NCBI RefSeq assembly: GCF_024713975.1
Contig: NC_091100.1
Location: 25,309,501-25,373,500 of the forward strand
Direction: 5' to 3'
DNA length: 64,000 nucleotides
DNA from: Paralichthys olivaceus
Taxonomy: Eukaryota; Chordata; Actinopteri; Pleuronectiformes; Paralichthyidae
Part shown: piece after piece, positions 43,715-56,291 of the stretch
Numbering within the stretch: the stretch's first letter is position 1
Layout of the letters: every line of letters starts with the position of its first letter
Position numbers and translations under genes: made by a program
Notes under the pieces: model-generated
The model's input: the letters and a program-made list of their open reading frames with translations, nothing else
Told to the model about the DNA's origin: nothing
The model's database searches: none

Positions 43715-46700
43715 ATGGCAGTAGCAATCTCCAGGGATCTGACGGTGCAGGTGCTTGAGGATGTGAATGCGGTCAAGCTTTCTGACAGACAGCAAGCCCT
43801 GCGTGCTGCCGTCCAGAGAGGAGAGCCCAAATATCTGGGGGTGAGTCTAGTACTGTGTATGTGTTTGTGGGGGGGGCGCATATAAGGTCATCTTTAGATG
43901 TCACATTTAAGAGGCCGTGACCTTGCCCTTTGACCATTGACCACCGATATCAAATCAGTTTATCTATGAGTCTAATTGAAAGTATGAGCCAAATTTGAAA
44001 GAATTCCCTCAAGGTGTTTTGGAGATATCACATTCACAAAGCATTAGATGTACTTTGTACAGTGACCTTGACCTTTCGTCTTGACCACCAAATTCTAATC
44101 AGGTCATCCATGAGTCCATGTAAATGTTTGTGCCAAATATGAAAGGACTCCCTAAAAGTCCTCCGGAGATATCTCGTTCACAAGACAGACATGTGCTCTG
44201 TGAGGTCACAGTGACCTTGACCTTTGACCAACCAAAATCTAAGGTCATCCTTGAGTCCAAGTACATTTTTTGGACAGGCAGACAGACAACCCAAAAATAT
44301 AATTCCTCTGACCACTAGCTCTTGTATAAAGAGATATAAAAACAGTTTCACGCAAAGAAAACACAGAAGCAGACAAAAACCATAGGAAGAGGGATACATG
44401 CAAATGAAAGCTACAGAAAATATTAGCAAGTTGGCTTTTTCGTCAAGAATAAAAGTGATTCAGGGGTTCTAATAAAATGCTTCTCATTGATTAGAATCAA
44501 TACTGAAAAACTGACCTGATGTTTCATGGCCTGTCTTCCACATTCTTCTAAAGTGCCAATGCTCATATTCTCAGGCTGACGTACTTATTTTCATTTGCTG
44601 CCATGTGAGCACCCATGGTCATGTTAGTCTTAAAATGAGGTTTGGTCATGTGCATTGTTAGCACATTGACATCTTGATATCTTGAGGCAGTGGAAAACAA
44701 TATCACTTTCTTGATGTTCTTTCTTCAGTCATGAGTTCAGTTCAGAATAAGTACAGGTGAAAGAAAAAAAAAAATCAAATTGAGGATGTGAGTATGGAAA
44801 GTATGGATATGAGTACCCAAATGCTGAAATGAGTAGAACGCCCTTCCAAAGCCACAATGAATAAGTTTAAGTTTGTTTATCTTAGCTTAAAGCATAATTA
44901 TTCAGGAGAAAACTAGTTGGTCAAGATCCATCTTATAATTCTTCTATGCTCTCTACTGTCGCTACCTTTATGAAGTTTTTACCCAGCTTTCAGAAGAATG
45001 CTTTTTGGGTTGGGTAGAAAACATTATCCAGGTGTTAAGGTCCCCCGTCACTATGGCAGTTAAATACCAGTGAGGCCATGTATGACATGAAATCTGATTT
45101 AAAGTTTAGGGCACAAACCCTTACTTCCAAGCATCTAATCTATCACTTTGTTATGATTGTTATGATGAAGTGGTTCATGTCATGTTGTGTCAGTACGTGA
45201 CAGGAGCTGTTTTTCACTGGAGCTTGTGGTTATATGTTCCCATTTTGGTGGATAAAGCAAATTACTGCTGAAAAAGAATTGACCAACATGTCCACTCGCT
45301 GACGTCACTACTTTTTCACATTTGTAAAAATATATTTGAAAATGTGTCCGACAAAAAACGACTTTGTGGCTGCAGTTTGTTGAATGATGTAACTATGGTG
45401 AATGTTTTTTTAGTGTTTCAAGACATGCATTCACTTACAGTAATGTAGAGCTGAGAAATGTTTGGAGCTATAAGGACTAAGCAGGATCATAGTGCGTGAA
45501 CCTGTAATGAGAGATAAACAATAGTATGCTGAACATTGGGCACACGCAGTGTTTCTGTACACGTTAACTACATGAAAGTACCTTCCAGGACTTTGCTAAC
45601 TGGCCTTTTACTGTAAGTTAGGTAACCAGCATTAGTATGCATTAGTGAGAGTGTGTAATCAACCCCCCACTGACCCTACCCAGAAGTCTGTATTTAAATT
45701 GAGCGTGTTTCCTTAAATTCTGATGTAATGAGAACATTCTTTAAAATGGTGCAGTAAATCTATTACAGATTGAGTTACCCAAATAAAAATACAATTAATC
45801 TCCAGGAAATGAATGTAAGTCCATTGAAACACAGCTGTGTGTGTGTGTGCGTCTGCGTGCGTGCATGCGTGCGTGTGTGGTTGCGTGCATGCGTGTGTTC
45901 TAGGTGAGTCAGGTAATGCTGGGGCTGATGGTCATGTCCTACTCCATTCCCCTGCACCTCACTGAGCTCACTGAGGTTGTCACCCTGGGAGTTCCCTGGT
46001 GGAGCGGCCTCATGGTAAGTTTTGTGTTTGTGGGTCTTAATTAAAAAATAATAAAATAAAAATAAATCTTATTTCATCGTAACATGTTTGTTCTTTTTGG
46101 GGTGTTTGCTTCCAGTTCGTCACAGCAGGAATTGTTGCGATCAACTTGGACAGAAACTGCACCATGAAGACTGTGAGTCCATTGACGAAACACACGCACA
46201 CACACATTGATACATTTTTGTTTTAAAACACATCACTTTTGCTATATTTATAACTCCTGAGACTTTTGGAAACAAAGACAGACGCCCACATTCACACTGA
46301 CTGTGCACAACTCGACTATCAACGGTGAATACAAAGTGTTTCTGTTAGTTCCACCTCGTCATCGGTCCAAGAAAATAAATCCCTGCTCTTTCTTTTTACC
46401 ATCGCTGTTGCTCGTTAGTCGTATTTTAAGCAACTAAGCAACCAACTGCAAAGCAGTTAATGTTTTTTCTAATAGTGACTAAGTGGTCATGTGGTATGCC
46501 TTGGTGTGGAAGAAGATTATTTCTGATGCAGAGTTAAAACATTTTTTGTTGTAAAACAATGTTCATGGTAGAATCATATTATTGTGTTGGATTTAGCCGC
46601 AGTCTTTTATTTCCTACATTCCTCTGCCCCCTCCTTCCAAAGTCTGTAAGCCCACATCCAAGGGGTCCAGGAACAATATATATCTGGATCATTTATATCA

Positions 46701-48510
46701 CCTAAAATAGATTCACAATCAAGTCACTTAACTTTGTCACACATCAAAAACGGGACACCATTTTTAATCAGCTATAACTACCAGTGATGATGATCTAGGG
46801 CCACAGCAGCTGGGTAAATGCATGAAATCATGGGTGATGATAAGTTCATGGTCTGAGGTCTTTTTCGGGTACACCATCATCCTCCCTCAGAGAGATTCAC
46901 ACAGTCTCCTCTGACATAACACCTGTGATTGGATACATGAGAAACAATTGTTCCCTGATCAGTGTCGTATGTGGCTGAAGCTTTACTCTGCTTCTTTTGA
47001 ATGTGTGTGATTAATGTAAGATAGATGTTTCAGTGCAGATAACTGATTGACAGGTCAAGTCAAGGTAGATTGTTGTCTCTGTTCTTACACTGACAACTAT
47101 CTGTCATATAAGCGAGAACTTACATCCAAACAGGAGTTTGACTTTCCTCTGCAGTCATTAAGTCCTTATCAGATCACACATAGGACTGTGATGGGATATG
47201 GACTTAATGACTGAGCAAATGTAGAGTTGTGTCTGAAACTAAGAGCGGTTTGTTGAAAAGAAGATAAAAGAGTCCAGGTGACAGGTGAACTTAACAGAGT
47301 TAGTTACCACAGTAACTAAGTAACTCAGTCATTTATTTTTCTGAAACTGGCAACTGAAGAGTTTCCCCTCAACTCAGGATAAGAAGAGACTGATGAACAA
47401 ACCTACTTCCTGGAAGTGGCTACCCCTAGTGTCACCGCAGCTGCTACTTACTACTGCTTCTTCTCTGCCACTTCTAATGTTTAAAACAACGACATTTTGT
47501 GTTTCAGCTGCATTTGTGTTTGTTTGTGAGTGTGGTGTCCACTGTACTGTCAGTGGCGGCTGTGATCATCTACTCTGTGGACATGGACAAGAACCCTGCT
47601 GTGGCCTGCGTCAAGGTGATTCAAGACGACTGCAGTGTGAAAGACTGGGCCCAGGTTGGTGTCAGCTTCATTTCATGTCATCATGCTTTCAACCAACACA
47701 ACACAACACAACCACAACAACAACTGAAAGCTTGGAAGTGTGTGAGGTTGAGAGTTGGTCTGGTGGAAAGTCTCATGCTGAGCTCCTCTGTGGCCTATGA
47801 AAACCTATAGAGCCGTAAAAGTAGGTCACGGACACTTTTTATTAATTCAGACTCAAAATTGTCACAGATGTTTGTTACATGATCTGCCAAAGAAAAATAC
47901 ACATAAATACCAAACTCTCTGGACACATGGCAGCTGTGGCTGTAGAGCGGCCGTCCTCCAACCTGAAGGTAGGCAGTTCCATCCCAGTCTTCCCCATCTG
48001 CATGCCAAAGTGTCCTTGGGCAAGATGCTGAACACTGAATTGCCCCTCATAGAAAAAAAGATGCACTGTACGAATGTGTGTGTGAATGGGTAAATGGCAA
48101 ACTGTACTGTAAAGAGCTTTGAGTGGTCAACAAGACTAGAAAAGCTCTATATAAATACAAACCACAACCATTTACATGTCAAACAACTTAATTAACAGTG
48201 TGTGACATGCACTGAACTCCGCAGATCTTCCTGACTTTCTCCACAGCCGGTGTATGTGTGAATGAAAATGTCAGAGTGAGAGCCTCCAGACTTTCTCCAT
48301 CCCCGGGTATAAAGTCCATCAGAGCAGATATGAGCGCACAGCAGGAGATCCTCCGCGGGATTGGTAGTGGTTGATGATGATCTAACAGGCGACAGACGCA
48401 CAAGTAAAAAAAAACCTGGACCTCACTGAACACTCCCGAAATGTCTATATTGTGATAAACGTATCTGAGTGGAGAATGTCCTGCTGCGTGGTGCATGTGT
48501 AAAAGGCAAA

Positions 48511-48569
<59 letters not shown>

Positions 48570-50387
48570 GCAATTACAGAAGTTAATGTGAGTGCTGTGT
48601 GGTCTTTACTACAGAGGCTGAGCAGAGGAGTGAAGTCGTTCCTTCTTCTCTTCACCCTGGCCCAAACAGGCATCTCAGTTGTTTTCAGCTTCCTTCTCTT
48701 CAGACAGAGATACAACTTCTGGCAGTATGCTGTAAGATTGAAAGATTTCTTCTTTATTAGGAAAGACCTGACTAATCTACACTAAACACATTCCTATCAC
48801 AGAATGACACAATCTAACTGTGCTGTAGGACAAGTCCTGCTGACATGGCTTGTTATTACTTCCACTTTTATTACCACTTCTGTTGTGGCAGACGGTTCCT
48901 GCTTTATTCAACAGGTTCATGTTTTTAATTCACATTTTCACATGGCTTGACATGACAAATACTCTAATACACCTTTGTATTACCCTGAATTAGTTGCTGG
49001 GTTCCAAAATTTGCAAAAGAAACATCTGATCTTCAAAAAAAAGGGAAAGCCCTAACAAACTTCGCCACATAGAGCTTTTATTGCTCACATCTAGAAACAT
49101 GTGTTACACTGAATACAAACAGCTGAGGCTCCCACTCAACTCAAGAGGAAAACCAGTTCTCTGTGTGATTCAGTGGTAGCAACAAAAACAAACAGAAAAA
49201 CAAAACCTATTTGTCTCTCTCCCTCTGTTCTGACACGGCTCATCAACAGTTGGAATAATGATGCAGACATGGCTCAAAATGCAAAATCAGTCAATCAATT
49301 TGTCAGTCTGCTGAAATTGCAGCTGTTGTTTATAGATGCGATGTGTTTACTTTATTCATTTCTTTTCAATTTTATCAGCGAGCATTAGAGCAACGAGACC
49401 CCTGCAGACTTCTTTGTAAAGTTTGCCTGTGACTTCTGCAGTTATAACTTCACAGAATCCAGGAAAACATCAGAACAGAGCTGCTAATGTTACTTTGGCC
49501 TCCCACATTCAAGAGCTGCTATCCTCGGCTAGTGACGTCATTAGGAGCCTGAGTCCGCATAGAAAGGAGTGGAGCTGTGGAGCAAGGACCCATCAGTAAT
49601 GGAGGGGGCAGGGTTTATCAACTATACTGCAGCCAGCCACCAGAGGGTGGGCTTCACTTTTGGGAGCTGTCATGTCATCCAACTTTTTTTTTACAGTCAA
49701 TGACCCTGACATAGCAGCATCCACGACTGACTTCCATGCAGTCGGGAAAAGAAATAATAACGTTCAGGTCCTGAAAGGATCATGATTATCACCCACACAG
49801 GTTACTACATTAACATGTAACAGAGGTTAAAGTCTTAACCTGTGACTCAGAAAGGTTACAGTGTTTACCTGCGACCCACACAGGTTACTACATTAACTGT
49901 CAACCCACAGGGGGCGCTATATCTCCTGGAGAAAAGTATTTAATAGGCCATTCAATTTGGGGGGGGGGAAATGAAGAGAATATTAAATTGGTCAACATCC
50001 AATTCATCTTAATCAACTACTGTTAGCGGGTCAGTGAAACATGCAAAAGCAGCACACTATTTAACATATATGAAGTATAAACTTCCATAATATGTAAATT
50101 ATGAGCAAATATTACTTTTGATAGAACATATTATTATGTATTATCAGTATTAGACTTGACTTCTAATACCAATCAGTCGTCCACTGGAGATGTGTCGCTG
50201 TTCAAAGAACCCCTCTCTTCCCCAAAGTCAGTGGACCTGAATGCATTTTAGGATACTTAACTTTATGATATCAGAGGAAATGTAAGCTGTCCAAGGGGCT
50301 GACTCTCTCTCTCTTTGTCTTCAATAGTCTCTCACTCGTACTGCTCCTTCCACCCCCGAAGCTCTCATGCCTCCAAACCTGCAATGA
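43715..50387 (+). CDS. MS4A (CD20-like) four-transmembrane protein, plus-strand paralogue
   Basis: Second MS4A/CD20-like protein, divergent from the minus-strand one. Six coding exons, all phase 0: 43715-43840, 45904-46014, 46116-46172, 47508-47654, 48615-48731, 50328-50387, giving 205 residues. The N-terminal cytoplasmic part (1-42) starts MAVAISRDLTVQVLEDVNAV and ends GEPKYLG. TM1 is about 43-58 (VSQVMLGLMVMSYSIPL); TM2 about 66-89 (VPWWSGLMFVTAGIVAI); TM3 about 99-121 (LHLCLFVSVVSTVLSVAAVI); TM4 about 154-176 (KSFLLLFTLAQTGISVVFSF). The TM3-TM4 loop has Cys132 and Cys140. The last exon encodes a 19-residue Pro/Thr tail ending MPPNLQ. VSQVMLGLM corresponds to the MS4A LGxxQIMxGLM signature. 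An in-frame ATG at 43682 lies before the likely acceptor (CATCTCCAG|GTGATGG), so 43715 was chosen. A poly(A) signal AATAAA is at 51006-51011. Confidence 0.82.
43891..44300 (+). repeat. Tandem-module repeat with GTGACCTTGACCTTTGACC units
   Basis: Three modules of about 145 nt, each with GTGACCTTG(A/C)C(C)TTT, an ATC(C)ATGAGTC-like stretch, CCAAATTTGAA and GGAGATATC. It lies just inside the first coding intron of the plus-strand MS4A-like gene. It is a known kind of widespread animal repeat. Confidence 0.65.
45838..45900. repeat. TG/TGCG-rich tract at a 3' splice site
   Basis: Degenerate TG/CG repeat running into the TTCTAG acceptor of the exon at 45904. Confidence 0.85.
47930..48180. repeat. 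Fish SINE-like repeat
   Basis: CTGTGGCTGTAGAGCGGCCG, TGTCCTTGGGCAAGATGCTG and GCTTTGAGTGGTCAACAAGA; opposite orientation to the copy at 35335-35500. It lies in an MS4A-like intron. Confidence 0.7.
48514..48568. repeat. (TG)n microsatellite
   Basis: TG run about 45 nt before the acceptor of the exon at 48615. Confidence 0.95.
49540..49720. repeat. Probable interspersed repeat
   Basis: CAGCCAGCCACCAGAGGGTG followed by TTTTTTTACAGTCAATGACC, a pairing common in fish repeats. It lies in the last intron of the plus-strand MS4A-like gene. Confidence 0.4.
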
Positions 50388-50399
50388 TCATTCACTGGA

Positions 50400-52100
50400 G
50401 CAGTAGAGGTGAGGGATGACGTCTCATCAGGGCGACTGATCAGCTGTCATCATGTTGGGATGTCGATTGAACATGTTTCCCAGTTGTTCACATTGTGTTT
50501 GTCTACTTGTCTGCCTGTGACTTATCCACTGTGCTTCCTGAAATGTTGTGGAGCTCAGGAGCTTCTCTTTTCAAATGTCTCTTGTTCTTATTATTCTCAA
50601 GGTATGTCAATATCTGAATATTAGACTTTCTGTACTTTTAAACCAAATAATACCGAACCTCAATCAACTACATAGCTTTATTACGAAATTAAGAAAGTAT
50701 GAATAATAAAACCTATAAACATTGGCTGAATGTTTCAAATACGACCCGTTAACAAATGAATGAAAGGGACAAGAGGAAAGGTAGAAAACATGTAGTCTGA
50801 TCAAGAGAATCGTGTTGTGAACCTTTTCTGGCCATGAAATGTGAAAATATATCCTGTGAAGTGAGGCAAACTGTCTGAGTGGACCAGGATGCAAAGGGCA
50901 GCCATGTGTAAAGAGCATTACAGGGACCTTGTGTGCCCTACATTGAACCAAACCGACCGCCTTCCCCAAAGAAACACATGATACACGATGGGAATTCTAG
51001 TCTTCAATAAAACAAATCCAATTAAAGAGCTTCTAGCAGAAACTGATTGATATTCTAATGGGAGATTTGCCAGGTAGTAAGAGAGAGCAGTTCTCTGCAG
51101 AGGAAACACTTCCACTTTGGGAAAGAGTAGATCTCTGTGTGTGTAACAAGCAGGTGCAAACTGTCTTTAAAAATACTGCACCACTAAATTCAGAACTGTT
51201 TTTTGTTTGTCAGTTACACAATTCTTTTCAAGATAAGCGATGTACCTGACAACAAGGCGTTTTAACGACGGGGAAATGAAAACACTCCAGGTGCGTCAGG
51301 TGTAAACTAGAGTCCATGTAACTGCTACAAACAGTGCTCACAGGTCGTCTAGATACTGACTTGATGAGAGGAAGACGTGCAATGGATCATCAAAAACACC
51401 CAACAGATTCTCTGCATGTGACCCAGAGACCTTTCTACAGAAACAAATCTCACTGTATGTAAGAAGCCTCACTGCACTCCCATTGCTGCTCTTTGCTTCA
51501 TGTGCCCACGCAGGAAGAGAGCCCTCTGACCTGCCTCCTGTTGATCTGAGCATGTTTTTCTCACATTTTAAATTGATGTGTGCACAAAGTATACCGTAAC
51601 ATGTGCACTGTTTGTTTGTTTTTATTTAGTCTACTTTAACACTGTGTTAAGATATGCTCATTAATTGTGTTCTAACTCTGATAAAGTTTGCATTATTTTA
51701 TATAAAATAAAATCATATATACATATGGATTAAACCCAGGGTCCCTGGAGATTCATTTTGTTGTTCAACATATTTCTACACATTCAAACATCTGTACTTT
51801 TAGAACATCTTTTTTACACATTCAAACATCTGTACTTTTATAACATCTTTTTTTACGCATTCAAACATCTGTGCTTTTAGAACATCAAACATCTGTGCTT
51901 TTTTCTAACACATCACAATTTCTTTTTTTAACACCTCACATCACCATAATCGTGCACCCCTGAAGAACTCTGGCGCCCCCTAGGGGCACACTTTGAAAGG
52001 CCCTGCTCTGGACCATTTCCAGCATCCACACTGACCTTGTCAGGACCAGCAGACATCACGGGGACCAAAGCTGGGTCCCAAAGGTCCTGCTGAAGGTTAG
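50400..52100. other. 3' UTR of the MS4A-like gene and intergenic sequence
   Basis: AATAAA at 51006-51011 is the likely end of the plus-strand MS4A-like transcript. Beyond it no gene is seen. Confidence 0.4.
51772..51905. repeat. ~38-nt minisatellite
   Basis: Three full units and one partial of CATTCAAACATCTGTACTTT followed by TA(G/T)AACATCTTTTTT. Confidence 0.85.
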
Positions 52101-52120
52101 GGTGATGCATGGCGTGGTTA

Positions 52121-52413
52121 TTTAAAGGAATAGTTCAACCGAGAAAGAAAAGGAACGAAAATTCTGATGTGGACAGGAGTGGACATGAGACCACAGGAAC
52201 AGCATGGAGACATGTGTCTTTCTCTGTTGTTTTATCACGTTTTGAAAGATTGTCCACCAACACTTCAGTTGTATTGGATTTGGCTGCAGCACTTCAAACC
52301 CCTGAGACTCCAAAAGTGTTCTGTGGACACTTTTGGTCGCTCACCCCTCCTCCGGCATAGTGGTGAGTAGATAATGAGTGAATTTTCATTTTTCGGTGAA
52401 CTCTCCCTTTATG
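52121..52413 (+). mobile_element. MITE with terminal inverted repeats
   Basis: It starts AAAGGAATAGTTCAACCGAG and ends with the near reverse complement CGGTGAACTCTCCCTTTA. The body carries TTGTATTGGATTTGGCTGCA. There is no coding capacity. Related copies lie at 905-1320, 33745-33850 and 53525-53790. It ends 183 nt before the tmem109 ATG. Confidence 0.75.
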
Positions 52414-52596
52414 GTTGTGAATGGACTCTCGTGGAAACATGTTGCACACACTCAGCCCAGCAGGTGGCAGACGCTTCTTTTCATCGCACACTCACTTTTT
52501 CCACATCCTGTTGGAAAAAGTTAGTCTGACACATCTGATCTTCTGCAGCTCGTTGTTCTCAGGCGTGTTCCCCGGAGGAGCGTGTGTGCTGTCATC

Positions 52597-55500
52597 ATGT
52601 CCTCTCGGTGTTTCAGCGGACTGTGGGCGGCTGTGATCGCCGTCTTGTTTGCGGCCGTTTCGGGGGAGAAAGTAGTGGAGAGTCGCTCCGGGATGATCCA
52701 GGAGCTCCGAGCAGCCCTGGCCGACCTGGCCGGGGAGGGAAGGACCTACCTGGGCAGACTGGCCGGGGAGCAGACGGTGCTGTCGGTACAGAAGGTGAGA
52801 GATGGAAACCATGTTGTTGAACGTATAGCTGAGTGCGACAGTCCTCCATGAAGGCTGCTGCTTACAAGAACAACTAAAGGATCATGATAGAAGCACCAGT
52901 TTTCTTATTGCAACACCTTTTATTAACTTATCACCTTCTTAAATGTAGAATAACCTGTTTCATAAGTTTCTGTTCCATATGTGTCGTGTTAATGCTAATG
53001 TGTGTCAGTGGAAAAAGCAAAGTGAGCAACTAAGACTTCATTTCCTGTTTCGAGTCTTAATAAACTTCAGTGAACAGCTTTATTAAGACAGCAGTTCATT
53101 CATACAACTAAATACACCCTAGACCAACACGTGGATTAATGCACAACATTGTAGTCATGATTTATTAACGCTTATAATTGTCACTTTCATATGAATAGCA
53201 GTAAGATATATAGTTATCGAACCATGAGTATTCTTCATGGAGGATCTGCCCCAACCTGGCAACCCAGACGCTGTAGTTGAGCTCTGAAGCATTAGCATGA
53301 GATGTGTTAACAATAATAGAGCCACTTATTTCACTGAGGTTGTGTAAGCGAAGCAGAACAGATTGATTCAGACAAGTGTCTTCACCAATACATGTAAATA
53401 AAGATGGAAGACATGACAGTTCCCCTAAAGTGAAGCCAAAACACCTCCTATAGGTCATCAACCCACCTCCTTCATGTTAGTGGATGGGACACGGCCCAGA
53501 CTAAAAACTCTAAAGTACACCTCAAATAATATTTTCACAAAGATGGTTTGATTTATCACATTGAGCCATATTCAACAAAAACTTTTGAAGTCTCGGGGTG
53601 AATAGTGTTGCAGCCAAATCCAATACAGTTAAAGTACTGGTGACACATTTTTCAAATGTAATAAAACAACAGAAAACTAACACAGCATGCCTCCATACTG
53701 CTTGTGTAGTGTCATCCATTGCCGGAGGCCCCGACATTCATATTCGACTCAAAACTGCCTCATTTACACCGAGTGTTTAGCCTAAAAGTCAGCAAACAGA
53801 AGTGGCAATGCTAGCGGATGTGGCGATGCTGTGTGTAACCTTGTGCGTGCCCTTGGGCCAGAGCTTGTGTGCGGTGTGTGTGCATTTCCAGTGTGTGCAC
53901 GCAAACGTGAACGCAGCTCCAAGGATGATATCATTTAGGCTAAAAACATGGTGTGTATGACGCGGTTTCGCGGAAAACTTAAATTGACTTCTGATTGGTC
54001 AGGCCATATAATAGGTGGTACCTCGTGACCTTGGCTGCATTACATGATTACCAAATGACATCACCAGTGCAAGATGTCAGCGCCCGTAGCCAAGATATTT
54101 TGGCGTCCAGCTTTAACGACAATTGATCATTTTTATGTACAGTCATTAATCTTAACCATGTTTCTTTTCCTCAACCCCCCCCTCATCCAGGCTTTCTCTC
54201 AGGTTCTGAGTGTTGTTGCAGGGAGTTTGGCCAGTGGTCTTAACGTGCTCCTACAGTATGTCTCACATTTCCTGCAGGCGTCTGGAATTCAAGGTAGGCA
54301 TCTTTGCTGTGTGATGACATCACATTCACAGGGTATTTTTTTGTTTCAATGACACGCACCAATAGGCACATTATAAACAAGCAAAAACATTGTTCTGAAT
54401 AATTGTAGAAATTCCTCACATCTCTCAGCTGGCAGGCTGAGCGGGGACACTTTCCTTTGAATGTCTCGTGGATGTCAGAGTCATCACACTTTAAAATAAA
54501 TAACACTCAGCAGTAAAATAACCTACAGTGTGTGTATGTGTCCCTGCATGTGTTGAATAATCTATTTTTCCAACCAGTCCAGTTTAGATAATGTGCAGAC
54601 AAAGAGACAGACAGGTGTCCAAACATTTGAGAGTGGCAGACAAAGCTGGTCGTTGATCCAGCAGTTAAAAACAGAGGTAAATATTTAGACACAGTCACAA
54701 ATCTTCAGAACACAACAAAGGCAGAGAGGTCAACTGACAGAGGTCTTAGTGGAAGAGCTGGGATTTATATGCTGCAGCAGGTTGTGGAGATGATCAGGTG
54801 ATGAAGCTCAGGGGTGTTGATGGATTGTTGGGAGAACAAGAATCCAGCAGCCACGCCAACAGCACACATGAACAGGATCAGGAACAAAACAAGAACATGC
54901 AGCAGGAAACAAACTGATGTGTTGTTATATCATATGGACTTGTCCTTGTCATGGCAATTTTTCATAAACCAAACAGTCAGTGCAGAAGGTAATCAGCGTA
55001 TTGATCAGTAATAAAAATGATTGTTAGTTGTAGCCTGTTTGTTGTTTATTATCATTGCCAAAAAAAGACGTAAAAACGTTTTCTTCAGATTTACACTGAT
55101 TTAGAGGACACCAGCTCCATCCAAAGAGGAGACTTGATACTTTGCATCAACAAAGTTAATAGATTTAAGTTAATCCTTAATTCTCATCACTGATTCCAGG
55201 ACAGGTTTGTCCTCAACACGCATTACAGATGTTAAATAGGAAAATGTTGCGACCCAGAGATTCTTTCTGTTTTTTATATGAATATGGGTTGAGTTTAACT
55301 CTAGCTAACAGTTTGACCTAATGTGAATCCTCTGGTTGTGTTTAAGTTAAATTACTTTATCATCTTCAATGAACACACAGGCAGAGACAGTGAATTCAAC
55401 GCCAGTGTTATTGCAATTTAACTGAAGTGTTGACTTCTCACTGTCATCGTGTTTCTCTTCTCCACAGTCGTCTTCCCCGTCAACAAAGTGACTCCAGAGG

Positions 55501-55838
55501 GGCTGATCTTTTTTGCTCAGTGGCTTCTCGTGGCTCTCATTGGCTACTGGCTGGTCTCCCTTGCCTTCTGTTTAGTCGCCTCCACTCTGAGGTGGGCCCT
55601 GTGGCTGCTGAAACTGGGTGTGGCCGTGGCCTGTTTTGGACTCATCCTGAGAGACCACAGCGTGGGCACAGAAACCATGGCCATCCGATTGGCCGTCCTG
55701 GTGTGCATCTGCGTCCTATTGGGCGTCGGGTTCTCGAAGGGCTCTGATGTGGCTGATAAAACTGTTCACCTGGAGGAGCAGGTGAAGATCCTGGAGAGGC
55801 GACTGCGAGAGATGGAGAAGTGGACAAAGGTGGACTGA
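52597..55838 (+). CDS. tmem109: TMEM109 (mitsugumin-23), ER/nuclear-membrane cation channel
   Basis: Homologue of TMEM109/MG23, a bowl-shaped cation-conducting protein of the endoplasmic/sarcoplasmic reticulum and nuclear membranes, linked to DNA-damage responses. Three exons: 52597-52794 (phase 0 exit), 54191-54293 (phase 1 exit), 55468-55838, giving 672 nt and 223 residues; human has about 243. Residues 1-23 are a cleavable signal or first hydrophobic segment (LWAAVIAVLFAAVSG). Hydrophobic segments follow at about 113-137 (LIFFAQWLLVALIGYWLV), 143-161 (WALWLLKLGVAVACFGLIL) and 172-189 (AIRLAVLVCICVLLGVGF). Residues 200-218 form a charged coiled coil (VHLEEQVKILERRLREMEKW). The protein ends KWTKVD. 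The ATG at 52597 is used because the upstream in-frame codons are GTG-led with no other ATG. It lies next to the MS4A-like genes, as TMEM109 does near the MS4A cluster in mammals. Confidence 0.93.
53525..53790 (-). mobile_element. MITE-family copy in the first tmem109 intron
   Basis: The reverse orientation contains GTATTGGATTTGGCTGCAAC and TTTAGGCTAAACACTC. It is longer at one end than the 52121-52413 copy. Confidence 0.65.
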
Positions 55839-56256
55839 GCTACACAAGATGAAACACCGTGGAACTTCAAGAGACTTTTTTTTACACTATACATGTTTTC
55901 TATGTGTCGAAAAGAAATGCATTTCTTTCAGTTGTTACTGACAAAAATATAATTACTCTATCATTCCAGGCAACAGATTCCTGTAAAAATGCCTACCAAG
56001 CACCTGATATCACTCTTCTTATTTCACTCTCGGAAAGAAAACGAGCATGTCTTTGGGATTTTTTTTTTTTCTAAATGGTACCTCAACTCTTGAGAATAGT
56101 AATAATACATCCAGTCAAATGTTTTAACATGATGAGAAATGTTTTAGTCTCAGGTTTATACAGAGGTTAGAGGGCTGCTGTGGTTCAATCATGTACCTAC
56201 TCCCATTCAAGTCTTTCGATCCTTTCATACAGAGAGGCTACCATACTGCCTTTACA

Positions 56257-56258
<2 letters not shown>

Positions 56259-56289
<31 letters not shown>
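56259..56289. repeat. (CA)n microsatellite
   Basis: CA run in the probable tmem109 3' UTR. Confidence 0.9.
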
Positions 56290-56291
<2 letters not shown>

